64,000 bases of DNA, taken from Chlorobiales bacterium Clorobi_01 (GTDB taxonomy: Bacteria; Bacteroidota; Chlorobiia; Chlorobiales; Chlorobiaceae). Below the pieces are notes generated by a model. That model searched no databases. It was not told where the DNA came from and worked only from the letters and a program-made list of their open reading frames with translations. Below, piece after piece: positions 9,379 through 16,596 of the stretch (positions are counted from its first letter, which is position 1; each line of letters opens with the position of its first letter). Position numbers and translations under genes: made by a program. Where the stretch lies: NCBI GenBank assembly GCA_001602925.1, contig LUZT01000006.1:362502-426501 (forward strand). Direction: 5' to 3'.

Positions 9379-9606
9379 ATGGCACAAGAGACTACCACCA
9401 ATTTTGCCCAGTCACTCAATGACCTCATGGGCGCTGTAGGAAAGATCGGTCAGGTACAGGTTGACATTCTTACCTCAGTTCTCAACTCAGTGGGGTCGGC
9501 TATAGGGCCGATGGGCAAAACCGCAACCGATCTCATCGGCAACGTCGCCAACACCGCAACCCAGGCGGTACAGGGCGTTGTCTCGGCAGTTACTCCCAAG
9601 AAGTGA
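9379..9606 (+). CDS. csmB: Chlorosome envelope protein CsmB/CsmF family
   Basis: 75 residues from ATG 9379. The pattern KIGQVQVDILTSVLNSVG followed by GKTATDLIGNVANTATQ and the C-terminal SAVTPKK is characteristic of the CsmB/CsmF amphipathic envelope proteins of chlorosomes. The full-length match and highly biased codon use fit an abundant structural protein. It is divergent from csmE, with a 430-nt shared upstream region, and is followed by a hairpin that may limit read-through into the next gene. A paralogue is at 14996-15223; which is B and which is F needs alignment. Confidence 0.85.
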   Translation: MAQETTTNFAQSLNDLMGAVGKIGQVQVDILTSVLNSVGSAIGPMGKTATDLIGNVANTATQAVQGVVSAVTPKK

Positions 9607-9623
9607 ATCGTGGCATTTCCCAG

Positions 9624-9672
9624 GCAAGGCAATTCGTGCTGACAAGGTGCGGGTTGCCTTGCTATTGTTTTG
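9624..9672 (+). terminator. Hairpin (terminator/attenuator) after csmB
   Basis: GCAAGGCAA (9624-9632) pairs perfectly with TTGCCTTGC (9654-9662), followed by TATTGTTTT. It separates csmB from the csmD-like gene and would let csmB be expressed at a higher level than downstream genes. Confidence 0.55.
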
Positions 9673-9714
9673 GCAGAGGCGATTCGTATCAGTCAATTTT
9701 TCAACCGCAGAGTT

Positions 9715-10059
9715 ATGTCAGAGTCTTGCAGCGCACCGCTCAAAACCTCACCTAACGGCGTCCAGGGATTGGCCATGATGGTCCCGATCGTAGGTCTCCC
9801 GTTTGGTATTCATGTTCTGGGCGGAGCCGTTGTCGCTGTCGCGGGCATTGCGGTAACGGTTGCTCCGATCGCCGTTCCGCTTGCTGTTCCCCTGTTCTAC
9901 AACGTTGCCTCGAAAGGCGGTTTCGATTCCATCGTCAAAAAGATTTTTCCATCTGCCGGTACGGCGGGAGCTGTGCAAAAGGTTGTCATCAACGTGCCTG
10001 ATGCCAGCGGAAAAGAGGCAGAGCCAGTCACCAGAATTGATATTCAGGAAAACGTTTAA
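9715..10059 (+). CDS. csmD: Chlorosome envelope protein CsmC/CsmD family
   Basis: 114 residues from ATG 9715 (an upstream frame without family features is ignored). The region from about 20 to 65 is a long Gly/Ala/Val hairpin (two hydrophobic helices, LPFGIHVLGGAVVAVAGIAVTVAPIAVPLAVPL), followed by a polar C-terminal domain (VQKVVINVPDASG). CsmC and CsmD are homologous chlorosome envelope proteins with this hydrophobic hairpin; the length is close to that of CsmD. It follows csmB on the same strand. Confidence 0.65.
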   Translation: MSESCSAPLKTSPNGVQGLAMMVPIVGLPFGIHVLGGAVVAVAGIAVTVAPIAVPLAVPLFYNVASKGGFDSIVKKIFPSAGTAGAVQKVVINVPDASGKEAEPVTRIDIQENV

Positions 10060-10083
10060 TCAGTAAACCGGGATAAGCCCACT

Positions 10084-10320
10084 ATGATCAGGCAGTTATG
10101 GCTCAATGCGGTTAACTCCGCATGGAAAGGGTACATAAAAAGAATTGACAGGTCTCATGCCGACAAGAAATTCAGCGATTACCTCAATCAAAGGCTCGAT
10201 CTCGATATGACTCTCGAAGAGTTTGGCGAGATGATTTTTATAGCGGGATTTACGGCAGGAGAAGAGTACGCCAGCACCGTTCCTTTGCCGAAAGAAAGCC
10301 AGACTGTCAGAATGAACTGA
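10084..10320 (+). CDS. Conserved small protein of chlorosome locus
   Basis: 78 residues, soluble, acidic/basic mixed helix-rich sequence (RQLWLNAVNSAWKGYIKRID; MTLEEFGEMIFIAGFTAGEEY). No family recognised. It starts 25 nt after the csmD-like gene and is co-directional with the chlorosome genes on both sides, so it is probably part of the same transcription unit. Codon usage is like its neighbours, which argues for a real gene. Confidence 0.6.
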   Translation: MIRQLWLNAVNSAWKGYIKRIDRSHADKKFSDYLNQRLDLDMTLEEFGEMIFIAGFTAGEEYASTVPLPKESQTVRMN

Positions 10321-10371
10321 TCGCTTGAGGCGCTCATAATCTCATTACCAAAATTGTATAAAAAAGGTATA

Positions 10372-10680
10372 ATGGAAAAAAGCAGCACGAATCAGAATCC
10401 AGTCACTACAACGGTAACGGTTGTCGGGCTTGCCGGTGGCAGCGCTTTACTTGCCCCCATTGCTGCGCCTGCACTGCATGGAATTGCCGGTATCGCTGTT
10501 GTTGGGCTTGGCGTTTACGCAACAGGTTCAGCGGTTTTTAACGCTACCCGCTTTCTCAACGAAAAGGCGACGGGGCTTTTGAATGATGGGGCAATGGCTG
10601 TTGAATTGTTCAAAGGGAGCTTCCTGTCGAGCCCCAAGCCGAAGGTTCCGGCACAGGAGGTTCCGTTCAGGCGCAAATGA
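10372..10680 (+). CDS. Hydrophobic-hairpin protein, possible CsmC/CsmD-like chlorosome protein
   Basis: 102 residues from the ATG at 10372. The N-terminal half is a Gly/Ala/Val hydrophobic hairpin (VTVVGLAGGSALLAPIAAPALHG and IAGIAVVGLGVYATGSAVF), followed by a polar tail ending in VPFRRK. The build is like CsmC/CsmD and the glycine-rich hairpin of CsmH, and the gene sits in the chlorosome run, so a chlorosome envelope role is likely but inferred. Confidence 0.55.
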   Translation: MEKSSTNQNPVTTTVTVVGLAGGSALLAPIAAPALHGIAGIAVVGLGVYATGSAVFNATRFLNEKATGLLNDGAMAVELFKGSFLSSPKPKVPAQEVPFRRK

Positions 10681-10708
10681 CCCGAACCTGACAATCAAGA
10701 AGTAATCG

Positions 10709-11611
10709 ATGGACGAATCCCTGCCTGCAAGCTGGCTCAGAATCGATGCCCCTTTTCCTCGCTACCATGCAATAAATCTGCCGTTTTCGCGTTTTACCTG
10801 GCTTCCGTTTGCCGATATTCCCGGATCGTATGATCTTTTTGATCTTTACGGCGATCTGAACAACTCTTTTCCGGAAGGGTTTGTTATCCGGGGATGTCAT
10901 TCGGACATTGCAGACCTGTTTCTGTCGCAACGACACGATACATTCAGGACCGGAATCGAAGCACTTCTCAATCTCTCTGACAGTGTTCATTTTGAAGGGA
11001 GAAAGGTGCGTGCCGCTCTCAAAAGAGGATGGCGTCATGGAGTTGTCGAAGAGGTGGTTCCTCTTGACAGCATCCACTCCGGGCGATTCAATGCTCTTCT
11101 TGCCGCATCGCCACATGCAGGAAAACCCCAACTCCGGCATGTATTTCGTAGCCATCCGTCACAAGCTTCGAGATGCTTCGTTTTCAAATCTTTTTCCGGA
11201 AACTGGCTCGCCTGCGTGACACTTTCCCGTCAGGGTGAAAAAGCTTACCACACCGAGTTGATGCTCAGAAGCCGGAATGCTCCTGGTGATATTATGGAGT
11301 GCCTGATTACGGAAATCGCTTCAATACTGAGGAGTGATGGCGCTGAAGAACTGAGTCTGGGCGAGGTGCCATTCATGCGCCATGAAGACGACCATCAGCC
11401 GATGGGCTTCCTTGAGCAGTTGTTCTTTTCTGCCGCGCCCCTTTTCAGACACGCCTACGATTACGAGCGGCTGTATTTTTTCAAAAACAAATTCCGGCCT
11501 GTTTGGCGTACCATGAGGCTTTGCGCTGGTCCCGGTGTACAGTTCTCACCTCCTTTTCTGGTTGAGCTTGCCTATGCGATGGGCTTTGTCGAGCTGCTAA
11601 TGCACAGGTAG
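10709..11611 (+). CDS. GNAT-fold DUF2156-like protein of chlorosome locus
   Basis: 300 residues, soluble. The middle and C-terminal part (about 140-260) has the style of the phosphatidylglycerol lysyltransferase C-terminal/DUF2156 GNAT domain (ACVTLSRQGEKAYHTELMLRS; APGDIMECLITEI; ELSLGEVPF; YDYERLYFFKNKFRPVW). Such domains transfer aminoacyl or acyl groups; here the substrate is unknown. It ends the plus-strand run csmB-csmD-10084-10372, suggesting a link to chlorosome envelope or its lipid monolayer. The start is supported by close spacing (28 nt) to the upstream gene. Confidence 0.6.
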   Translation: MDESLPASWLRIDAPFPRYHAINLPFSRFTWLPFADIPGSYDLFDLYGDLNNSFPEGFVIRGCHSDIADLFLSQRHDTFRTGIEALLNLSDSVHFEGRKVRAALKRGWRHGVVEEVVPLDSIHSGRFNALLAASPHAGKPQLRHVFRSHPSQASRCFVFKSFSGNWLACVTLSRQGEKAYHTELMLRSRNAPGDIMECLITEIASILRSDGAEELSLGEVPFMRHEDDHQPMGFLEQLFFSAAPLFRHAYDYERLYFFKNKFRPVWRTMRLCAGPGVQFSPPFLVELAYAMGFVELLMHR

Positions 11612-11890
11612 CACATCATTTACAATGTTGCTTCCGGGAAAGGGCGGGATTTATCATGTATTCAACAGTCAAGTAGTCTTTTTTTGAGAGGCCAGGCCAC
11701 AATAACTCAGTGAGGCGAAGCACTTGCGATGCGAAAGCGTTTTTCATGTAGTGAATCCGATGGCGATTCTGGGGAGGATGGATATTTGACGCGGGCGGGG
11801 ATGGGCGAACAAATGTTCACCCATGCACCCTAGAAAATCCGTGCGGCAAAGAGCAGAATCTTGTGGCTATTGAACGCTCACAGGCACTGA
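11612..11890. other. Intergenic stretch with no recognised feature
   Basis: About 280 nt between two convergent genes. I see no long inverted repeat, no tRNA-like fold and no convincing reading frame. Confidence 0.5.
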
Positions 11891-12511
11891 TCAAGCAACG
11901 GCATGAACATTTTCGACTCTATTCCAGACTTCATCGCGCAGCCTTAATGCGGAGTTTGCCTCAATCAGGCCAGACTTTAACAGCTTGTTCCAGCGCGGTT
12001 TATTCAATTCCTTTTGCTGGAATCTCCACCATGCTTTCAAAATCAATCGTGCATTTGAGGCGATGTAATCTGCATCATCGATGGCCTCAAAGAAGTCAAT
12101 AGCCATGTCGAAATACCCATAAGAGGTCTCAGATGCCTGGGAAATGGTGATCACATAAATATTATAGCCCGGCAGAAAAGTTGCGAAGGTGGATTCGGGA
12201 CAAATGGTTTCAGGGTGAGCATCATCCCGGTCAACCTCAAAAAGATGAATCGGAAAAAGAACTTTGTCGCGCAGCGGAACAGGAGAATCCCAGGTCTTGC
12301 GATTCAGGGTCGCGCCGCCATCCTTCGTGATTGACACACTTCGGGGAAGTTGGTTTTGAGCGCAAGAAAGTGCAATCTCTGCGACTTTGTTTGAATCGTC
12401 GAGTTTATCTCGCCCCGGATACACCGGCCCTGAATGCAGCCAGCGTTCAATCACGGCCTGCTCTTCACTCGTATAAAGAGAAGGGATTACCATACTTTGA
12501 TGAAATATCAT
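11891..12511 (-). CDS. Unknown protein
   Basis: 206 residues from the ATG at 12511, which is preceded on the minus strand by AAAGGAGTTACA (good ribosome-binding site); an upstream in-frame start lacks one. The sequence is soluble and mixed alpha/beta (IFHQSMVIPSLYTSEEQAVIERW... TFATFLPGYNIYVITIS). No family recognised. It interrupts the chlorosome genes on the opposite strand. Confidence 0.55.
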   Translation of the reverse strand: MIFHQSMVIPSLYTSEEQAVIERWLHSGPVYPGRDKLDDSNKVAEIALSCAQNQLPRSVSITKDGGATLNRKTWDSPVPLRDKVLFPIHLFEVDRDDAHPETICPESTFATFLPGYNIYVITISQASETSYGYFDMAIDFFEAIDDADYIASNARLILKAWWRFQQKELNKPRWNKLLKSGLIEANSALRLRDEVWNRVENVHAVA

Positions 12512-12723
12512 TGTAACTCCTTTTTCTGGGTTGATTAAAACAGACCATTCAGCGAAAAGAACAGATTCAAACTGAGTAGCCGGTATCAATTGCCTTTGTT
12601 GCGAGGAATACGGACCTGCTCAACGGTACAGGCAGAACGATGCAGCCCTTTTACTCAGGGGGGGATACTGTCACGCACCAAATTTTTTCTGTATCTCCTT
12701 TGACGGGGTTGCATAACCGCTGA

Positions 12724-12897
12724 TCACCGGTGAGCCGCCCCTGTGCGAACCAGATGCGGCTATGCATTGGCGCCTAACCGTTTGGTGCACTTGCCGACAT
12801 GTTCCAGCTAATCTCCTGCGACCTACCAGTGAGCGTCAATGAAAACCTCGAGAAAACGGCCATAGGCCTGTGCGCCCTGGACAAAAGCTCCCTGCAT
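12724..12897 (-). pseudogene. Decayed csmE/csmA-family paralogue
   Basis: Read from ATG 12897 on the minus strand, the 58 codons match CsmE closely: GAFVQGAQAYGRFLEVFI, then D-A-H-W (GHW in csmE), then LEHVGKCTKRLGANA. Three in-frame TAG codons fall at codons 25, 30 and 46, where csmE at 8689-8946 has Trp, Tyr and Tyr. The frame is otherwise intact, with no indels, and closes at a TGA. The preserved length and frame point to recent inactivation by point mutation. Confidence 0.8.
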
Positions 12898-12952
12898 GCT
12901 ATTTCATTGCATGAATGTTGATGATTTATTGAAAAGTTTGTTGTTTTTCAGG

Positions 12953-13153
12953 TCAGCCATTCTCCTCGCTTTGATTGCAGAAGCGGTCTGATGCCTTTTT
13001 TGGCGGATTTTCGGCGTCGGCTGCTCCAGAGTCACCAGAGGACTTCCCAGCCCCATGCGCCTCTTCCGGAGCCTGTTCGATTTTAACCTTGATTGGAAAG
13101 CGCGATCTGGGTTCAGGCTTCACCTCGTTTCGTTTCCACCAGTTAAAGGACAT
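12953..13153 (-). CDS. Small unknown protein
   Basis: 66 residues from the ATG at 13153, preceded on the minus strand by ACAGGAGAAGTGATT (strong ribosome-binding site). The N-terminus MSFNWWKR is followed by a basic stretch and an acidic, Gly/Ser/Ala-rich tail. Likely disordered and soluble. No family recognised. It lies just upstream of the decayed csmE copy on the same strand. Confidence 0.5.
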   Translation of the reverse strand: MSFNWWKRNEVKPEPRSRFPIKVKIEQAPEEAHGAGKSSGDSGAADAENPPKKASDRFCNQSEENG

Positions 13154-13347
13154 AATCACTTCTCCTGTTTGTATGAACGATGATACTTTCGGCTGATAAG
13201 CCTGATAGCTCGTCAAAATCGCACCAAAATTGCACGGCCAGTAAAACCGGATAAAATTTTATAAGGAGGCTTGTTGAGATAAATTACATTTATTTCGGCC
13301 AATTCTCGAAAACTTTCAAAATTCAAAAACTCATATTTGGAAGAGTC

Positions 13348-13575
13348 TTGACGGATTTGGTGCCGGAAATTACAGGGAGATTGTTTTTAAGTGTTTTTAT
13401 TTGTGTGTTTTATTGCTTTTTTTATCCTTTGTTCGCCCTGCTTAAAAAAAATGGCAAGCTCATTGGTGCTGCAATAATTGTAAGTATTATTATGAATTTT
13501 TTAAATTGTGAAAGTTACTTTCATTCTTTAGTGATTAGTGCTGACCAGCCAATTGCGCAAAACAAAACACCATGA
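13348..13575 (+). CDS. Possible small hydrophobic leader protein
   Basis: 75 codons from a TTG at 13348, AT-rich, with two hydrophobic stretches (LFLSVFICVFYCFFYPLFALL and LIGAAIIVSIIMNFL). Its TGA overlaps the start codon of the following Fe-S gene as ATGA, which would allow translational coupling, and that gene lacks a clear ribosome-binding site. However, it starts with TTG and has unusual composition, so it may be chance. Confidence 0.25.
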   Translation: MTDLVPEITGRLFLSVFICVFYCFFYPLFALLKKNGKLIGAAIIVSIIMNFLNCESYFHSLVISADQPIAQNKTP

Positions 13576-14249
13576 ATCTCATCGTCAACGACAAAACCTG
13601 CGCCTCCACCATTGGGCAGACTCTTTTACAGGCCGCAAGGATTAACCACAGTCATGTCGGCTATTTGTGCGGTGGCCATGGAGTTTGTCAGACCTGCTTT
13701 GTTGTCGTGCTGGAAGGGGCAGAGTGTCTGTCACCAGTTACTGACGTTGAGCAGGCTTTTCTTACTGCTCAGCAAATTGAAATCGGCGGGCGCATGGCTT
13801 GCAGGGCCACTCTGGCCAGAGAGGGCACCATTAAAATCCTTTCTCGTCCAGAGCAGGTTCGCAGGATGCTTTTTACCAATCCCCTGCCTTTGTTCGGTTA
13901 TGGTGCGGAGATGGGACAAAACTTTGTCCGGCAGGCGGTTCCCGGTATTGGCAACCTTATCAGTCGAATTTTTACAGGGGAGATCATCAACGAAAATGAA
14001 CTTCAGGACTTTAAGGATTCGGTTCGCGGCATTATTGGGCTCACTATTGAAACACTGCCGGAGTATCTGCCTTTCAGGGAGCAGGTGATGGAAATAGTAA
14101 GCAAGCTACCTGTTCAGCTACCGGGCAGAATACCATTTGAACGGCCGTTTCAGTTGCCGCTTCAACTTCCTTTTGCGGAGGAGAATAAGCGAAATAACGG
14201 TAAAGAGGCGGTGCCGATCAAGTTCACCCCACGGAGTTCTGCGACCTGA
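13572..14249 (+). CDS. csmJ: Chlorosome [2Fe-2S] envelope protein (CsmI/CsmJ/CsmX type)
   Basis: 225 residues. The N-terminal ~95 residues are an adrenodoxin-like [2Fe-2S] ferredoxin domain with Cys ligands in LCGGHGVCQTC (CX5CX2C) and MACRA. The C-terminal part (about 105-200) is an amphipathic segment with repeated Pro-Leu motifs (LPEYLPF, LPVQLPG, LPLQLPF). Chlorosome proteins CsmI, CsmJ and CsmX combine such a ferredoxin domain with an envelope-anchoring C-terminus and are implicated in redox control of quenching in the chlorosome. Length equals that known for CsmJ, but assignment among the three is uncertain. Confidence 0.75.
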   Translation: MNLIVNDKTCASTIGQTLLQAARINHSHVGYLCGGHGVCQTCFVVVLEGAECLSPVTDVEQAFLTAQQIEIGGRMACRATLAREGTIKILSRPEQVRRMLFTNPLPLFGYGAEMGQNFVRQAVPGIGNLISRIFTGEIINENELQDFKDSVRGIIGLTIETLPEYLPFREQVMEIVSKLPVQLPGRIPFERPFQLPLQLPFAEENKRNNGKEAVPIKFTPRSSAT

Positions 14250-14323
14250 TCCGGCATCCGGGAATAAGATGTTACGGTCAGGTTTTCAGGTCTCATTGTG
14301 AACGCGGAAGAGTTGGAATCCTG

Positions 14324-14746
14324 ATGATCCGTACACCTCTCCGGGATAAAGTTTACGCGACAAAAATTTCTGTTGTCATGCTGAAAATAATGGTGCCTGA
14401 AATCATCAAGAAAATTGAGGAGCAGCAGTATATCGAGGCGTTTGTCAACCTTGTCGGACTCATGTATTATCTGCATGAAAATATCCAGTACTACACTGGT
14501 GACGAAATATTTTTGGTGACATTGGCGTATGATGCACTCGCTGAAACCCTTTCAGACACAAACAGTATGAATGATACGCCGTTATTTTTTAATGGCGTGT
14601 CAGAGTTCTGCGCTCATCTTGCCGTTCTGAGGCTGCAGGAAGCGCTCGGCAATGAGGTGGCGGGACGGGCTGCAAAAGCCTTATCCATCTGTCTCGAAAC
14701 CATGATAAATCAGCAGAAAGATCGCGGGAATCAAGAAGGGCGATAA
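14324..14746 (+). CDS. Unknown helical protein of chlorosome locus
   Basis: 140 residues, predicted all-helical and soluble (LKIMVPEIIKKIEEQQYIEAFVNLVGLMYYLHENIQYY; LRLQEALGNEVAGRAAKALSICLETMI). An alternative start is the ATG at 14378. It follows the Fe-S envelope gene by 74 nt on the same strand. No family recognised. Confidence 0.55.
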   Translation: MIRTPLRDKVYATKISVVMLKIMVPEIIKKIEEQQYIEAFVNLVGLMYYLHENIQYYTGDEIFLVTLAYDALAETLSDTNSMNDTPLFFNGVSEFCAHLAVLRLQEALGNEVAGRAAKALSICLETMINQQKDRGNQEGR

Positions 14747-14934
14747 ACCAATAGGTTTTTCTTTCGCGGATAGGGAGGTGAGATATTCCGATTGTGGATA
14801 TAGAGGAGACTGGCGCTTATCCGATTCAGAATCCTTCGGTCTTCCGGCACACGTTCGAGGCTCATCCCTGTGGATGGATGCTCTATTCGTGGCCTGAATC
14901 TGCTGCAAACACCCTTTCGAAAAGCAGATTTTTT

Positions 14935-14980
14935 CAAAAAAAGAAGCACCCGCCAATGAGCGCAAGGTGCTTCTTTTTCC
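14935..14980. terminator. Bidirectional terminator between two convergent genes
   Basis: AAGAAGCACC (14941-14950) pairs perfectly with GGTGCTTCTT (14966-14975). A run of A precedes the stem and a run of T follows, so it can act on both strands, ending the plus-strand unit at 14746 and the minus-strand csmB/F gene ending at 14996. Confidence 0.75.
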
Positions 14981-14995
14981 GTCAGGAGAGGAGTG

Positions 14996-15223
14996 TTACT
15001 TCTTGGGCGCAATCGCTGACGAGATACCCTGGAGCGCCTGGGTCAAGGCATTAATGGCATTGCTGGTAAGATCGACGGAGATCTTGTTTACCGTTTTAAA
15101 GACATCGATCGACGAGTTCATCACGTTAGTGATCATCTCCACTGAAATCTGACTCATTTTGCCAACAGAATCAGCAAGGTTGTTAACTCCTGACGCGACT
15201 TGATTGACTGTTTCGTTTGCCAT
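14996..15223 (-). CDS. csmF: Chlorosome envelope protein CsmB/CsmF family, second copy
   Basis: 75 residues, the same length as the csmB gene at 9379 and the same ending (SSAIAPKK). Pattern SVGKMSQISVEMITNVMNSSID... SNAINALTQALQGIS keeps the amphipathic layout of CsmB/CsmF but lacks the GKTATDL core of the first copy. It is therefore the more diverged paralogue, called CsmF tentatively. Monocistronic on the minus strand, with a strong terminator. Confidence 0.7.
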   Translation of the reverse strand: MANETVNQVASGVNNLADSVGKMSQISVEMITNVMNSSIDVFKTVNKISVDLTSNAINALTQALQGISSAIAPKK

Positions 15224-15544
15224 AGTTGTTTTTGATTTTGATTGTAATGAATCTGTAGTTTATTACCAAATTTACATGATTTTGTTGTAAAAATCCAACG
15301 GGATGGCTGCTTTTTTACCGGTGCAGCGCAGAAGAAAAATCACGAACGTCCTTATAGTCTCTTGATCGGAGATTCTGAAGTATCGATTTTTAATAAAGTA
15401 ATTTAGCGTGGCTTAAAGCGGGATGCTCTCTACGCTGATATTAACCGGTGACAGATCCTTGAAAGAACGGCAGGATTATTGAGCGTCTGGAGAAAAAAAT
15501 CGGCAACTCTTTTCGTTTGAAACAGCCCCGGATTTACACTTTTG

Positions 15545-15779
15545 AGGTGACCGATTAAGGAGCTATACGCAAGGTCGAGAGCGGTTCGACTTCGAGTGGT
15601 ATGAGAGAAACGGCACCCCGATGAGTCTCCCTCACTTCATCAGTTGTGCAAAGCAGAGTGGTGCCATCGGCGAGTCGGACGCGCTTGGTGTAACGGCCGG
15701 CAGGGCTTACGTTTCAAGGCTTGTAAAGGATGGCAAGGCCTTGAAAATCTGGTCTCGGGATTATTCATGTCAAGACTAA
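15545..15779 (+). pseudogene. Possible decayed coding fragment
   Basis: One frame reads RFDFEWYERNGTPMSLPHF and then SRLVKDGKALKIW up to a TAA at 15779, with protein-like composition, but there is no start codon before 15621. An adjacent frame just upstream reads FRLKQPRIYTFEVTD before a stop. This looks like a small gene with a frameshift. No family recognised, low confidence. Confidence 0.3.
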
Positions 15780-15814
15780 CCGGATTCGTTTTTATCTGTC
15801 CGGTTAGTCTTGAC
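15769..15814. repeat. 16-bp perfect inverted repeat
   Basis: 15769-15784 (GTCAAGACTAACCGGA) is the exact reverse complement of 15799-15814, with a 14-nt T-rich loop. No T-run follows the stem on either side, so it is not a standard terminator, although it lies in the right place for the end of the minus-strand Mop gene (stop at 15857). Confidence 0.6.
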
Positions 15815-15856
15815 GTGATCGCTTGTCTTTTAAGTAATGTCTTTTCTGGGAAGCAT

Positions 15857-16282
15857 TTACTCCACGCCGATGATCACGCTTGATGCCTTGAAAATGGCGC
15901 ATGCATGGCTGCCTTCGGTGAAGCCGAGCTTCCCTGCGCTGCCGTGGGTGATGACCGCCGAAAGCACGTCGCCGCCGCCGATTTCGAGATCGACCTCACA
16001 GTTGACCGGCCCGTCGATCACGCGGGTGACGGTGCCGCAGAGGATGTTACGGGCGCTCATTTTCGCGTCGTGCAGATTGGTGCCGAGGATGACCGTGCTC
16101 GCCTTGACGATGGCACTGGCCGCCATGCCCTCTTTCAGCCCGAGCCTTTCGACGGCGCCGATAGTGATGATCGAAACGATAGAAGCTCCGCTGGCGAGCG
16201 CGATGGTGACTTCGGCGTTGACCGCACCCCTGACGATCGACGAGACGGATCCCTTGAAGATGTTACGTGCGCTGATGTTCAT
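15857..16282 (-). CDS. mop: Di-Mop molybdate-binding protein
   Basis: 141 residues made of two TOBE/Mop domains in tandem (about 1-68 and 74-141). Each begins with SARNI(F/L).G.V and ends in ...AIVKAS(T/S)VI(L/I)G. Proteins of this form (ModG/Mop) bind several molybdate or tungstate ions and buffer cellular Mo; ModE uses the same di-Mop module as its sensor, but this protein has no DNA-binding domain. It is divergent from the metal-uptake locus starting at 16597. A half-site GTTATAACG lies in its upstream region (16358-16366). Confidence 0.88.
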   Translation of the reverse strand: MNISARNIFKGSVSSIVRGAVNAEVTIALASGASIVSIITIGAVERLGLKEGMAASAIVKASTVILGTNLHDAKMSARNILCGTVTRVIDGPVNCEVDLEIGGGDVLSAVITHGSAGKLGFTEGSHACAIFKASSVIIGVE

Positions 16283-16357
16283 GGTGTTGTTCCTGATAGA
16301 AATTGATAGAGATGATGTTCGCGGCGTTCATTACATTCAGGTCGAACGGTTCGCTGT

Positions 16358-16366
16358 GTTATAACG
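16358..16366. promoter_or_regulatory. ModE-like half-site upstream of mop
   Basis: GTTATAACG matches the right half of the full boxes at 17413 and 52652. A left half at the expected 16-nt offset is poor (about 4 of 8), so this is at best a weak site. Confidence 0.25.
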
Positions 16367-16549
16367 CTCTACTTCAAATATTTGAAAGTTTTCCTTAATG
16401 ACAATGGATAAGGCAAAGAAATCTTAATTCTTGAGATGAACAATCTGTTTCTGATAAATTTATATACTAAAAGGTAAGATTTGTTTGAATAATGGTGAAG
16501 ATGTCGCAAATTCTGACTAGAAAAGTACTTGGCCTCTTTTTTTGTCATT

Positions 16550-16573
16550 CGTTATGTTTTGTATGAAATAACG
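16550..16573. promoter_or_regulatory. ModE-like operator upstream of the uroporphyrinogen methyltransferase gene
   Basis: CGTTATGT-N8-AAATAACG: an 8+8 inverted repeat with 7 of 8 arm positions complementary. It resembles the E. coli ModE operator (CGTTATAT, about 8 nt, then ATATAACG-type half) and lies 23 nt before the start codon at 16597. Confidence 0.6.
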
Positions 16574-16596
16574 AAAACGGTAAAGTTAATCAGCGG

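Larger units (their letters stand above)
15224..15856. other. 630-nt gap with a gene remnant and a long hairpin
   Basis: Apart from a possible decayed coding fragment (about 15545-15779) and a 16-bp perfect hairpin (15769-15814), both listed separately, I see nothing coding here. The first 150 nt form the upstream region of the minus-strand csmF gene. Confidence 0.5.
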
